A stretch of 64,000 bases of DNA from Burkholderia sp. Bp9143 (GCF_003853645.1 NZ_QTPO01000008.1:1-64000); one strand, 5' to 3'; shown: positions 25,538 to 34,809, numbered from the stretch's first letter. The notes: generated by a model from the letters alone, not told the origin. A program made the numbers and translations.

Positions 25538-26982
25538 AACGCTCGATCACCCTGCGCCTGTCGGCGATGTTCGGCATCGTGTCGCTGCTCGTGTTCACGC
25601 TGGTCGGCTGCGGGCTGTTCGTGATGATGGAGCGCCAGTTGTTCGCCGAACTGCGCGCGACGATCGACACGCGCGCGAAGGTCGCGCAGATGATCGTGTC
25701 GCACGCGACCACGGCCGCGCGCGGCCGCCTGATGCAGGAAAAGCTCGCCGACCTCGAACCGCCCGACGGGTCGACGCGCTACCAGGTCGAGAGCCCCGAC
25801 CCCGACTTCCGCTTCGGCCATCCGGTCGACGGCGTGCCCGTCGGCGAACCGTTCGGTGCGTTCCAGCAGTACGCGCTCAACCACAGCAGCTACGACGTGA
25901 TGACGAAGACCGTCCCGATCGCAGGCAGCGGCGAGCGCCCCGACCTGAAGCTGATCGTCGCGTCGTCGTGCGAGCGCACGCAGCGGATGCTGCGCCATTT
26001 CGTATGGACGCTCGCCGCGCTGATCGCGATCGCCACCGTGATCACGCTGCTGCTGGGCCGCGCGGTCGCGCGCTTCGGGCTCGCGCCGCTCGAACGGCTG
26101 TCGCAGGACGCGGCGGCCATCAGTGCCACCAACCGCCGCCAGCGGCTGCAGACCGACGCGCTGCCGACCGAGTTGCGCGATCTCGCCGCATCGTTCAACG
26201 GCGCGCTAGAGCGCATCCAGCAGACCTATGCGCGGCTCGAGGCGTTCAACGCGGACGTCGCGCACGAGTTGCGTACGCCGATCAGCATCCTGATCGGCCA
26301 GACCCAGGTCGCGCTGACGAGCCGCGACCGTTCGGTCGACCGGATGCGCCAGACCTTGCAGTCGAACCTCGAGGAGTTCGAACGGTTGCGCGTGATCATC
26401 AACGACATGCTGTTCCTGTCGCGCAGCGATCGCGGCGAACGCGCGACCGACCTGAAGCACGTGTCGCTCGCCGACGAAGTGCGGCGCATGCTCGACTTCC
26501 TCGAGATTCCGCTCGACGAAGCGCAGCTGCGCGCCGAACTGCACGGCGATGCGCACGCGGCGGTCGACCCGTCGCTGTTCCGCCGCGCGATGACCAACCT
26601 GCTGATCAACGCGATCCAGCATTCGGCGCCGGGAGAGACGCTGAACGTGACGATCACGCCGCGCGACACGCTCGTCGACGTGTCGGTCGCGAACCCCGGC
26701 GAGCCGATCGATCCCGCGCAGCGCTCGCACGTGTTCGAGCGCTTCTACCGGCTCGAGGAAGCGCGCGCGAACAGCAAGGAAAACCACGGGCTCGGGCTGT
26801 CGATCGTCAAGGCCGTCGCGGAAATGCACGGCGGCAGCGTGTTCGTCGCATGCTCGGGCGGCCTCAATACATTCGGTTTTTCGGTGTCGACGCAACCGTC
26901 CAGCGGCAGCCCGTCGCGCGCGGCCGATGCCGGCGACCCGCACGCGCAGCGGCCGGCGCCTGCGCCGCGCGCGTTGCACTGA
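25534..26982 (+). CDS. Sensor histidine kinase, heavy-metal (CusS/IrlS-like) type
   Basis: 482 residues. TM1 at about 10-32, a periplasmic sensor of about 120 residues, TM2 at about 155-176, HAMP, the H-box AFNADVAHELRTPIS with phospho-acceptor H244, and an ATPase domain with N (NLLINAIQH), G1 and G2 (ENHGLGLSIVKAV) boxes. It is expected to phosphorylate the regulator encoded just upstream, with an ATGA overlap. The periplasmic domain has no obvious His/Met/Cys metal cluster, so a metal signal is not certain. The C-terminal 30 residues are a disordered Pro/Ala tail. Confidence 0.9.
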   Translation: MKRSITLRLSAMFGIVSLLVFTLVGCGLFVMMERQLFAELRATIDTRAKVAQMIVSHATTAARGRLMQEKLADLEPPDGSTRYQVESPDPDFRFGHPVDGVPVGEPFGAFQQYALNHSSYDVMTKTVPIAGSGERPDLKLIVASSCERTQRMLRHFVWTLAALIAIATVITLLLGRAVARFGLAPLERLSQDAAAISATNRRQRLQTDALPTELRDLAASFNGALERIQQTYARLEAFNADVAHELRTPISILIGQTQVALTSRDRSVDRMRQTLQSNLEEFERLRVIINDMLFLSRSDRGERATDLKHVSLADEVRRMLDFLEIPLDEAQLRAELHGDAHAAVDPSLFRRAMTNLLINAIQHSAPGETLNVTITPRDTLVDVSVANPGEPIDPAQRSHVFERFYRLEEARANSKENHGLGLSIVKAVAEMHGGSVFVACSGGLNTFGFSVSTQPSSGSPSRAADAGDPHAQRPAPAPRALH

Positions 26983-27077
26983 CGGCGGCCCCACCGCCGA
27001 GGGCAGTTTTCTTCAATACGGACACGCGCGCCTTCTTTAGTCTCGATGCGACTTTGACATTCGCATGGAGGCAACAG

Positions 27078-27674
27078 ATGAGCATGCTGGTTTCGATGGC
27101 CGCGTTCGCGCTGGCGTCGTCGATCACGCCCGGTCCCGTCAACATCGTCGCGCTCAGCGCGGGCGCACGCCACGGTCTCGGCGCAAGCTTGCGCTATGCG
27201 GCCGGCGCGACGCTCGGCTTCGTCGCGCTGTTCCTGCTGATCGGCCTCGGGCTGCATGCGGCGCTCGCGCGCTGGCCGATGCTGACCACCGCCACCCAAT
27301 GGGCGGGGATCGCGTTCCTGCTTTACCTCGCGCTGCGGCTCGCGCTCGACGACGGCCGGTTGTCGGCCGCCCCGGATGCGCCGAACGTCGCCGGCCCGTC
27401 GGCCGCGGCCGGCGCGGCGATGCAGTGGCTGAATCCGAAGGCGTGGCTTGCGTGCGTGGCCGCGATGGGTGCGTATGCGGCCGACGGCGACCGCGCGCAG
27501 GTGTGGCAATTCGCGGCACTGTATCTGGTGATCTGCTTTGCGTCGATCGCGTGCTGGGCGTATGCGGGTGCGTCGCTGCGGCACCGACTCGCGAATGCGC
27601 GGCGGATGCGGCTATTCAACCGCGCGATGGCACTGCTGCTCGCGGGTAGCGCGCTTTATCTGCTCGATATCTAG
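27078..27674 (+). CDS. LysE-family amino-acid exporter
   Basis: 198 residues with six hydrophobic segments and the family start ASSITPGPVNIVALSAGARHGL (about 13-34), plus AMQWLNPKAWLACVAAMGAY. It resembles CysS/EamB-like members in length. GGAGG lies seven bases before the ATG at 27078. It is separate from the two-component operon (95-base gap with a weak hairpin) and converges on an AraC gene. Substrate unknown. It is only distantly similar to the LysE at 12.6 kb. Confidence 0.88.
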   Translation: MSMLVSMAAFALASSITPGPVNIVALSAGARHGLGASLRYAAGATLGFVALFLLIGLGLHAALARWPMLTTATQWAGIAFLLYLALRLALDDGRLSAAPDAPNVAGPSAAAGAAMQWLNPKAWLACVAAMGAYAADGDRAQVWQFAALYLVICFASIACWAYAGASLRHRLANARRMRLFNRAMALLLAGSALYLLDI

Positions 27675-27785
27675 CGCTGGCGCTGCGACGCGCGTTGTTA
27701 CGGCAGGTGCCACCGGCGGGCGATGATGCAACGCGTCGACGCCGTGCGGTGTGCGGCGTGCGCTGCCGCCCCGCCCGTTCGCCGC

Positions 27786-28634
27786 TCAACACGCGGCGCT
27801 TCGATATTGCCCCGGCGTGGCGGCCGCGATGCGCCGGAACGCACGCTGGAAATGCGCCTGGTCCGCGAAGCCCGCATCGAGCGCGACGTCGGCGATCGGC
27901 CGGCCGCGGCGCAACTCCGCGCGGCCGTACTGCACGCGACGGTCGATCAGGAACGCATGCGGCGTCATCCCGTAACGGGCGTTGAACGCGCGGATCAGGT
28001 AGGACGGCGACAGGTCGGCGGCCGCGCAGATCGCATCGAGCGTGACGGCCTGACGGCAGTGCGCGGCGATGTAGTCGGCCGCCCGCGCGAGCTTCGCGTT
28101 GTCGGCTCCGCGCCGCACGGCGCCGGGCAACTCGCGATCGAGCGCGCCGTGCAGCCGCGTGAAGAATTCGACCGCCGCACTTTCCTTGCCGAGCGGATCG
28201 ACGCCAGGCGCCACGAGCGTGCGGTAAAAGCCGCCGAACTGCGCGAACAAATCGCGCCGTTCCGTCAACTTCGGCGAAAACCCGTGAAAATCGCTGTTCG
28301 GATCGCGCCCGAGCGAATGCTGCAGACGCGCGAGCCACGGCACGTCCACGTAGACCATCCGGTACGCCCATGCGTCGGGTCCGTACGGATTGCACGCATG
28401 CACCTGTTCCGGATCGATGATCACGAGCACGCCGCGCCCGACATGTTCCTTCGTCGCGCCGTTCAGGTAGGTGCTCGTGCCGCCGACGATCGCGCCGAGC
28501 GAAAACGTGTCGTGCGTGTGCTTCGCGTAGCAGATCGTCCGCCCATCGTCGACGGTGCGCGCCTCGATGAACGGCAGCGCGGCGTCGCGCCAGAACGGCG
28601 ACGGCACGGCGAGGGGGTTGGCGGAACGGCTCAC
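27786..28634 (-). CDS. AraC-family transcriptional regulator (cupin-type ligand domain)
   Basis: 282 residues. The N-terminal AraC-type cupin (about 1-150; FSLGAIVGGTSTYLNG, VLVIIDPEQVHACNP) is followed by two helix-turn-helix units (VTLDAICAAADLSPSYLIRAFN; PIADVALDAGFADQAHFQRAF) at the C-terminus. It starts with GTG at 28634, with GGGAG upstream; longer starts would add unrelated sequence. This subgroup often controls amino-acid or efflux genes and could act on the LysE gene that converges on it, or on the divergent dehydrogenase. Confidence 0.88.
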   Translation of the reverse strand: MSRSANPLAVPSPFWRDAALPFIEARTVDDGRTICYAKHTHDTFSLGAIVGGTSTYLNGATKEHVGRGVLVIIDPEQVHACNPYGPDAWAYRMVYVDVPWLARLQHSLGRDPNSDFHGFSPKLTERRDLFAQFGGFYRTLVAPGVDPLGKESAAVEFFTRLHGALDRELPGAVRRGADNAKLARAADYIAAHCRQAVTLDAICAAADLSPSYLIRAFNARYGMTPHAFLIDRRVQYGRAELRRGRPIADVALDAGFADQAHFQRAFRRIAAATPGQYRSAAC

Positions 28635-28794
28635 GCGACGGGCTCCCGGATCGGACGGCGAACGCACACCGTACAAGACTGCGCGGCGCGATGCAACCGT
28701 GAGCCGGCGCTTCTCGGCCGGATCGCCTAAGCTTTGAATTCGGCCGCCGCGGCACACGCGGTGGGTTCCGTTCCCTCTTCCACCCGGTACGCTC

Positions 28795-29589
28795 ATGCAC
28801 ATCGATCTGACAGGCAAGACCGCGGTCGTCACCGCTTCCACCGCCGGCATCGGGCTGGCGATCGCCGAAGGGCTCGCGCACGCGGGCGCACGCGTCGCCG
28901 TCAACGGACGCAGCGACACGTCGGTCGAAGCCGCGCTCGCGCTGCTGCGCACCGCGGTACCCGGCGCGGACGTCGACGGCGTCGCCGCCGACCTGTCCGA
29001 CGCCGCCGGCGCCGCGCGCATCACGCAGCACACGCCGGACGCCGACATCCTCGTCAACAATGCGGGCATCTACGGGCTGAAGGCATTCTTCGACATCGAC
29101 GACGACGAATGGACGCACTACTTCCAGATGAACGTGATGTCCGGCGTGCGCCTCGCGCGGCACTACCTGAAGGGCATGCTCGCGCGCAACACGGGCCGCA
29201 TCGTGTTCATTTCGTCGGAATCGGGGCTGAACATCCCGGTCGACATGATTCACTACGGGTTCACGAAAACCGCGCAACTGGCGATCGCGCGCGGGCTCGC
29301 GAAGGTCGCGGCCGGGACTAACGTGACGGTCAATTCGGTGCTGCCGGGGCCGACGATGTCGGAAGGCGTGCGGGCGCTGCTGAAAGCGACGGCCGACGAA
29401 ACGGGGCGCAGCATCGACGACGTCGCGGTGGATTTCGTGCGCAGCCAGCGCGCGAGCTCGATCATCCAGCGGCCGGCGACGACGGAGGAAGTCGCGAATC
29501 TCGTCGTGTACGTGTGCTCGCCGCAGGCCTCGGCGACGACGGGCGCGGCGTTGCGCGTCGACGGCGGGGTGGTCGATACAATCGCTTGA
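28795..29589 (+). CDS. Short-chain dehydrogenase/reductase
   Basis: 264 residues with the classical SDR pattern: TASTAGIG cofactor loop at about 13-20, NNAG at about 89-92, catalytic Ser in FISSESG, and YGFTK supplying Tyr and Lys. The first TG of TGxxxGIG is replaced by TA. The sequence TAQLAIARGLAKVAAGTNVTV is typical of the 3-oxoacyl reductase-like subgroup. It is an NAD(P)-dependent oxidoreductase of unknown substrate, divergent from the AraC regulator. Confidence 0.88.
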   Translation: MHIDLTGKTAVVTASTAGIGLAIAEGLAHAGARVAVNGRSDTSVEAALALLRTAVPGADVDGVAADLSDAAGAARITQHTPDADILVNNAGIYGLKAFFDIDDDEWTHYFQMNVMSGVRLARHYLKGMLARNTGRIVFISSESGLNIPVDMIHYGFTKTAQLAIARGLAKVAAGTNVTVNSVLPGPTMSEGVRALLKATADETGRSIDDVAVDFVRSQRASSIIQRPATTEEVANLVVYVCSPQASATTGAALRVDGGVVDTIA

Positions 29590-29610
29590 CGGCGCGGAGC
29601 AGGCGCGGCG

Positions 29611-30009
29611 CTATCGGGAAGCGGCCTTGTCCGGCTGGAGCGTGCCCTTGCGATCGGCGTCCATGCAGGTATCGAAGCCGTGTTGCGTGACGGCGCCGGC
29701 GCTGTCGAACACGACGAAGTAAGCCCGGTGATCGTTGCCGTGCTCGATGAAGTAGTTGTAGCAGACGCCGCTGCCGTTGCGGACCATCCACACGCTGCGC
29801 GGGTTGCCGCCGGCGCGGACGACGTCGGCGCGCGTCGCGCCGTGCCGCGACGCGGCCCTCGCCAGCGGCGTGCGCGAATACGAGAACGGCAGCCACGAGT
29901 CGAACCACGCGCAGCCGTGCAGCATCAGGCAGCTGGCGGCCAGGGACAGCGTCGCGGCGGGACGGGACATCGAAATCAATCGCATGCTGGGTGAAATCTG
30001 CTGCGCCAT
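29611..30009 (-). CDS. Putative small lipoprotein
   Basis: 132 residues with a lipoprotein signal ending in CLMLHGC (about 27-33), so it is probably anchored in the outer membrane. The mature part contains RADVVRAGGNPRSVWMVRNGSGVCYNYFIE, which resembles small BamE/SmpA-like outer-membrane assembly lipoproteins in length and layout, though similarity is not strong enough to assign. A more downstream Met (residue 11 or 14) may be the real start. It converges on the dehydrogenase gene with 21 bases between. Confidence 0.7.
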   Translation of the reverse strand: MAQQISPSMRLISMSRPAATLSLAASCLMLHGCAWFDSWLPFSYSRTPLARAASRHGATRADVVRAGGNPRSVWMVRNGSGVCYNYFIEHGNDHRAYFVVFDSAGAVTQHGFDTCMDADRKGTLQPDKAASR

Positions 30010-30208
30010 GCCGGCGTGATCGAAAGCCCCATGCTACTAGACCTTTGGGTCCGGATCGAAAAGAAATGTAGAGACTTGTGTCCGACGCCCTGCTCGACGC
30101 GGTCCGGCACGCGTCCGATCGTTGCGAAGCGTTGCGTCACCGCGCGGGCTCGCGCACGCGTCAATGCCGTTGCACCGATGATTTGAATCGGCGCGACGGT
30201 CAGCATCG

Positions 30209-31279
30209 TCAAGCGACCCATTCGGTCCACAGCATCGTCAGCACCGTCATCAGCGCGGGGCCGACAAACAGCCCGATCAGCCCGAACGTCTCGGCGCCGC
30301 CGAGGATGCCGAACAGCACGAGGAGGAACGGCAGGCGGGTCGAGCTGCCGATCAGCACCGGCCGCACGAAATGCTCGGCGACGAACACGACCACGAAGCC
30401 GAGCACCAGCACCACGACGGCCCACGCGGTCGCACCCTGCACGAACAGCCAGAGCGCCGCGCCGCAAAACACGATCGGCGCGCAGAACGGCAGCATCGCG
30501 GCGACGGCCGTGACGAGGCCGAGCAGCGCCGCATGCGGGACGCCTGCGAGCGCATACGCGACACCGAGAATGGCACCCTCGCCCAACCCGACGACGACCA
30601 GCCCCGTGACCGTGCCGTACACGGCCGCGACCATCCGTTCGATCAGATCCGCGCCGCCGCGCCCGAACGCGCGCCGCGCGCCCTGCAGCAACGCACCCGA
30701 CAACTTGTGGCCGGCCCGCATGATCACGAACAGCGTGACCAGCATGAAGCCGAACTCGAACAACCCATGCGCGAGCTTCGTGCCGAACTGCCGGCCGAAC
30801 GCGATGAACTTCTCGCCGCTCGCGCCATGCATCGCGGTGCCCGCGTGCAACGGATGACCGAGATTGGCCTGCCACCACTCGGTGACCTGCGCGGCACCGT
30901 ACGGCAACCGGCTGACGACGTCCGGCAGCGGAATGCCGTTGTCCTGGATCGAATGCAGCCAGATGCGCAGGTCGTGCGCCTGCGAGATCGCCTGTCCCAG
31001 TGCGATCGCGACCGGCAGCACGACCAGCAGCGACACGCCCGCGGTGATCGCGGTCGCGATCAGGGTCGGCCGGTCGCGAAACCAGCGGTCCGATTCGAAA
31101 CGTTCCAGCAACGGCCACAACGCGATCGCGATCACGCATGCCCACGCGATGGCGGGAAGGAAATCGCGGATCACCCACAGCGCGAGCACCAGCAGCGCCG
31201 CATACAGCACGGCGCGGGCGATCTGCTGCGCGCGCGGCCGCGCGGCGGAATCCTGGGACGGCGAGACATGTGCGCGCAT
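30209..31279 (-). CDS. AI-2E family (PerM/YdiK-like) permease
   Basis: 356 residues with about eight transmembrane segments and the family pattern: an early FLPAIAWACVIAIALWPLLE, a long hydrophilic central part, and a late GLGEGAILGVAYALAGVPHAALLGL block followed by FGLIGLFVGPALM. Members move small molecules, and some were proposed as autoinducer-2 exporters or sodium/proton antiporters; the function here is undecided. The ATG at 31279 is supported by GAGG. It stands alone on the minus strand, and a strong terminator separates it from the oxidoreductase gene upstream. Confidence 0.88.
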   Translation of the reverse strand: MRAHVSPSQDSAARPRAQQIARAVLYAALLVLALWVIRDFLPAIAWACVIAIALWPLLERFESDRWFRDRPTLIATAITAGVSLLVVLPVAIALGQAISQAHDLRIWLHSIQDNGIPLPDVVSRLPYGAAQVTEWWQANLGHPLHAGTAMHGASGEKFIAFGRQFGTKLAHGLFEFGFMLVTLFVIMRAGHKLSGALLQGARRAFGRGGADLIERMVAAVYGTVTGLVVVGLGEGAILGVAYALAGVPHAALLGLVTAVAAMLPFCAPIVFCGAALWLFVQGATAWAVVVLVLGFVVVFVAEHFVRPVLIGSSTRLPFLLVLFGILGGAETFGLIGLFVGPALMTVLTMLWTEWVA

Positions 31280-31296
31280 GGCACCTCGGTCGAAAT

Positions 31297-31343
31297 GAAA
31301 AAATGGCGATTCGTGCAGGCCGGAAGCCTGTACGAACCGCCAT
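31297..31343 (-). terminator. Rho-independent terminator of the oxidoreductase operon
   Basis: Read on the minus strand, an 18-bp stem (arms 31303-31320 and 31326-31343, two G-U-compatible mismatches, five-base loop) runs directly into a T tract (31297-31303). It lies 98 bases past the stop of the old-yellow-enzyme gene and just before the AI-2E gene start, insulating the two units. Confidence 0.85.
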
Positions 31344-31440
31344 TCTATCCATCGGCGCCGCAACGGCATGCGCACACAGTGCCAAGCATCGTCAAATGCG
31401 TGCCGCGAACGCCGCGCCGCCGCACGGTGCAATGCGTGAC

Positions 31441-32550
31441 TCAGGCCACCTTGTCGGCGACGCGGTAGCGTTCGAGCCAGTGCGCGTACGGCGCGGGCAG
31501 CGTCCACGACGGACGCTCGACGCCGAGCTGCTTGGCCGCGTAGTACGGCCAGTGCGGATCGGCGAGATGCGCGCGGCCGACCATCACGAGGTCGAGCTGC
31601 TGCTCGGCGACGACGCGCTCGGCGAGTTGCGGCGTGTCGATCCCCCAGGCGGACGACACCGGCAGGCCAGCCTCGCGGCGCACGCGTTCCGCGATCGGCG
31701 CGAGGAACGCCGGGCCCCACGGAATCCGCGCGTCGGGCGTCGAGAAGCCGACGGACACGCTCAGCATGTCGAGCCCTTCCTGCTTCATCCGCTGCGTGAG
31801 CGCGATCGATTCGGCGAGCGTTTCCTCATCGCGGCCGTCGTATTCGATCACGCCGAGACGCGCGGTCAGCGGCAAGTGCTCCGGCCAGACCTGGCGGACG
31901 GCCTTCAGCGTGTCGACGAGGAAACGGCCGCGGTTTTCCGCCGAACCGCCGTACGCGTCGTCGCGCTGGTTCGCATGCACGGAGAAGAAGCTCTGGCCGA
32001 GGTAACCGTGCGCGAAGTGCAGTTCGAGCCATTCGAAACCGAGATCGCGGGCGCGCTTCGCCGACGCGACGAAGTCGGCCTGCACACGGGCGATGTCGTC
32101 ATGCGTCATCGCGCGCGGCGTCTTGGGCAGGTGCGCGCCGAACGGCACCGCCGATGGGGCAATGGTCTGCCAGCCGCGCGGATCGCCGTCGGCGATGTGG
32201 TCGTCGCCCTCCCACGGACGGTTCGCGCTCGCCTTGCGGCCCGCATGCGCGATCTGGATGCCCGGCACCGAGCCGGCCGCCTTGATCGCCGCGACCGACG
32301 GCGCGAACGCCTCGGCCTGCGCATCAGTCCACAGCCCGGCGCAACCCGGCGTGATGCGGCCTTCCGGCGACACGGCCGTCGCCTCCGCGATCACGAGGCC
32401 CGCGCCGCCGCGCGCGATGCCGCCCAGGTGCACGTGATGCCAGTCGTTGACGACGCCGTCTTCGGCGACGTACTGGCACATCGGCGGCACCGCGATGCGG
32501 TTGCGCAGCGTGACATCCTTGAGTTTGAACGGTTCGAACAGGGCAGACAT
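31441..32550 (-). CDS. Old yellow enzyme family NADH:flavin oxidoreductase (YqjM/XenA-like)
   Basis: 369 residues, an FMN-binding TIM barrel. The YqjM-class redox cysteine is present in PPMCQY (about 22-27). The substrate pair reads as IQIAHAGRKAS, and WLELHFAHGYL supplies further active-site residues. It reduces electrophilic alkenes, quinones or nitro esters with NAD(P)H. Upstream on the same strand lies a DJ-1/PfpI-type gene, a common partner in reactive-electrophile defence. The operator-like repeats farther upstream resemble those used by NemR-type repressors. Confidence 0.9.
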   Translation of the reverse strand: MSALFEPFKLKDVTLRNRIAVPPMCQYVAEDGVVNDWHHVHLGGIARGGAGLVIAEATAVSPEGRITPGCAGLWTDAQAEAFAPSVAAIKAAGSVPGIQIAHAGRKASANRPWEGDDHIADGDPRGWQTIAPSAVPFGAHLPKTPRAMTHDDIARVQADFVASAKRARDLGFEWLELHFAHGYLGQSFFSVHANQRDDAYGGSAENRGRFLVDTLKAVRQVWPEHLPLTARLGVIEYDGRDEETLAESIALTQRMKQEGLDMLSVSVGFSTPDARIPWGPAFLAPIAERVRREAGLPVSSAWGIDTPQLAERVVAEQQLDLVMVGRAHLADPHWPYYAAKQLGVERPSWTLPAPYAHWLERYRVADKVA

Positions 32551-32694
32551 CCACCACTCCTTTGCTTGGTTCTACGAAACGACTGGATGACCCGCCGCGC
32601 GGTGCGCACGGCGGAACGATTCGGGCCGTCGCCGGGACGGTTGCGCCCGACGACGGATACGGCCCGGCGCGGGTCTTGCCGGCGCCGGGTCGAC

Positions 32695-33381
32695 TTACCG
32701 GCGGCCGAGCTGCGCGAGCAGCGCCTCGGCCGCGGGTTCCGACGACGCGGGGTTCTGCCCCGTGATCAGCAACCCGTCGGTGACGACATGCGGCGCCCAG
32801 TCGGCGCTGCGCTCGAACTGCGCGCCGTTGGTCTTCAGCATGTCCTCGACGAGGAACGGCACCACTTCCGTCAGTTCGACGGCCGCTTCCTCGCTGTTGG
32901 TGAAGCCCGTCGCACGCTTGCCGCGCACGACCGACTCGCCGGTCTTCGGGTCCTTCACGTGGCGCAGCACGCCCGGCGCGTGGCACACGGCCGCGACCGG
33001 CTTGCCGGCCGACAGCGCGCGCTCGATCAGGCCGATCGAATGCAGGTCCTCGGCGAGGTCCCACAGCGGGCCGTGCCCGCCCGGGTAGAACACCGCGTCG
33101 TAATCGTCGACCGACACGTCGGCCAGCTTGCGCGTGGCGGCCAGTTCGGCCTTGGCCGCCGGATCCGCATCGAAGCGGCGCGTCGCGTCGGTTTGCGCGG
33201 TCGGATCGCTGCTTTTCGGGTCGAGCGGCGGCTGGCCGCCCTTCGGCGACGCGAGCGTCAACTCGACGCCCGCATCCTTGAACGCGTAGTACGGCGCGGC
33301 CAGTTCCTCGAGCCAGAAGCCGGTTTTCTTGCCGGTGTCGCCGAGCGTGTCGTGCGAGGTCAGGACAACCAGAATCTTCAT
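32695..33381 (-). CDS. DJ-1/PfpI-family protein (type 1 glutamine amidotransferase fold)
   Basis: 228 residues. The nucleophile elbow is AAVCHAPG, with Cys flanked by the conserved His, and the conserved Glu sits in the N-terminal part (LEEL). FYPGGHGPLWDLAED matches the HchA/YhbO-like deglycase and glyoxalase III group, which detoxify methylglyoxal or similar carbonyls. It probably forms an operon with the old yellow enzyme gene 144 bases downstream. GAAGGAGTGTCC precedes the ATG. Confidence 0.88.
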   Translation of the reverse strand: MKILVVLTSHDTLGDTGKKTGFWLEELAAPYYAFKDAGVELTLASPKGGQPPLDPKSSDPTAQTDATRRFDADPAAKAELAATRKLADVSVDDYDAVFYPGGHGPLWDLAEDLHSIGLIERALSAGKPVAAVCHAPGVLRHVKDPKTGESVVRGKRATGFTNSEEAAVELTEVVPFLVEDMLKTNGAQFERSADWAPHVVTDGLLITGQNPASSEPAAEALLAQLGRR

Positions 33382-33538
33382 GATCGGACACTCCTTCGAA
33401 ATGGGGGAACGGAGCCGCGTCGCGGCAGCGGCCAGCGTGACGCACGCCGCGTGCCGGCGACGACGGCGCGCCTGCCGGTTAGGCCGCTGGCGCGCGTCAA
33501 TGTGCCGGCTCCGTACCGAAAATATTGTCCAAGCCTAT

Positions 33539-33553
33539 TAGACCAGTCGTCTA
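33539..33553. promoter_or_regulatory. TetR/NemR-like operator, proximal copy
   Basis: TAGACCAGTCGTCTA is an inverted repeat (TAGAC, five bases, GTCTA). The E. coli NemR box is TAGACC-N4-GGTCTA, a close but not identical arrangement. It is 158 bases upstream of the DJ-1-like gene start. Confidence 0.6.
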
Positions 33554-33681
33554 GAAGAGGCTCGAAAAAAACGACGGCATCTCCTGCACGATCAGCATCG
33601 CAGCGCGATATGGCATTTTCGCGTCCGGGATGCGCGTCAGGAACGACGTCGCATTCATGAGGCTGGATGATAGCCCTGGAT

Positions 33682-33696
33682 TAGACCGGTCGTCTA
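33682..33696. promoter_or_regulatory. TetR/NemR-like operator, distal copy
   Basis: TAGACCGGTCGTCTA differs from the proximal copy at one base, in the central spacer. Centre-to-centre distance between the copies is 143 bases, which would allow looping. Same orientation and arms as the proximal copy. Confidence 0.6.
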
Positions 33697-33795
33697 GAAC
33701 CCGGTATTCAGCCCTTCCGCCGTCATGGCTTTTGCGGCGGAGCGCATCCCGCAACGTCCATTGCCGATCGCACCCCGCGCGCGCCGCCGCATCGC

Positions 33796-34809
33796 TTAGC
33801 CGCGCGGCGGCCCGTCCGTGTCGCCGGCCTCGACCACCGGCATCTCGAGCCGATGGCCGCGGGAGCCGTCCGCGAGCAGCCCCAGCATCAGGTCCGCCAG
33901 CGCACGCCCCGTCGCGTGTCCGGTCGGTTGCACCACGGCCGTCACGCGATGCGGATGGGCGATCTCCGGCGGCACACCGTCATAGACGATCAACGACATG
34001 TCGCGCCCCAGGCGCAAGCCGCTGTCGACCAGCGCGCGGAACGCGCCGCCGCCCGCGATGTTGTTGTCGACGAGCAGCGCCGTCGGCCGCTCGGCCCGCG
34101 CGAGCAATGCCTGAACGCCCTGCTGCCCACCGTCGCGCGTAAACGGACACTCGACGAGCAGCGCCGGGTCGGGTTCGATGCCGGCTTCGTGCAGCGCGGC
34201 GAGATAGCCGGCGCGACGCTGCATCGCGAAATTGAGCGACAGCGGCGCACTGATCATCGCGATGCGGCGATGGCCGAAGCCGATCAGGCGCCGCACCGCA
34301 TCCCGTGCGCCCGCTTCGTTGTCGAAATCGAACCATGCGTAGGGCTCGGCGGCTTGCGTGCGGCCATACGCGACGTACGGAAACGCATTCGACCGCAGGT
34401 ACGCGAGGCGCGGATCGTCGACCAGCGTGCGTGCGACGATCAGCCCGTCGACGAGCTTGCCGTCGACGAGCCGTCGATACGTGTCCAGTTCGGCGTTCGG
34501 CCGCGCGGACGCGATGATGAAATCGAGATTGCGCTCGGCGAGCCGCTCGGTGATGCCCGCGACGACCTCCCCGAAGCGCGGATCGCCGAGATCGCCCGCG
34601 CCGAACGGATACACGATGCCGATCGTATCGGCTCGCCCGGTCGCCAGCCGCCGCGCGGTCGGATCCGCGACATAGCCGAGTTCGCGCGCGGCCTTCATCA
34701 CGCGTTCGCGGGTCGCCTCGCTCACGTCGTCATAGCCGTTCAGCGCGCGACTGACCGTCGTGCGCGACAGTCCGAGCGCGTCCGACAGCGCCTTCAGATT
34801 CACCTTCAC
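33796..34809 (-). CDS. LacI-family repressor of the sucrose/levan genes
   Basis: 337 residues. The helix-turn-helix at the N-terminus (VNLKALSDALGLSRTTVSRALNG) and hinge helix (YVADPTARRLATGR) are standard, and the rest is a sugar-binding effector domain (VDGLIVARTLVDDPRL, GFGHRRIAMIS). It is divergent from the levansucrase gene, and three CCGGTTT-type sites fill the shared 188-base region, one of them 30 bases upstream of its own start. It probably represses both itself and the levan operon until sucrose or fructose binds. Confidence 0.9.
   Translation of the reverse strand: MKVNLKALSDALGLSRTTVSRALNGYDDVSEATRERVMKAARELGYVADPTARRLATGRADTIGIVYPFGAGDLGDPRFGEVVAGITERLAERNLDFIIASARPNAELDTYRRLVDGKLVDGLIVARTLVDDPRLAYLRSNAFPYVAYGRTQAAEPYAWFDFDNEAGARDAVRRLIGFGHRRIAMISAPLSLNFAMQRRAGYLAALHEAGIEPDPALLVECPFTRDGGQQGVQALLARAERPTALLVDNNIAGGGAFRALVDSGLRLGRDMSLIVYDGVPPEIAHPHRVTAVVQPTGHATGRALADLMLGLLADGSRGHRLEMPVVEAGDTDGPPRG

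Larger units (their letters stand above)
33382..33795. other. Gene-free stretch carrying two TetR-type operators
   Basis: 414 bases between the DJ-1-like gene (minus) and the LacI gene end. It contains the paired 15-base dyads listed separately. A 35-codon minus-strand ORF (33551-33658) lies between the dyads, but it has a weak ribosome site and its stop codon is inside a dyad; it is not called as a gene. No TetR coding sequence is present in either strand. Confidence 0.6.

Noticed and set aside
33551-33658. A 35-codon ORF between the two TetR-type operators
   Set aside because: Weak ribosome site, stop codon inside a dyad, no family features; more likely spacer between operators.
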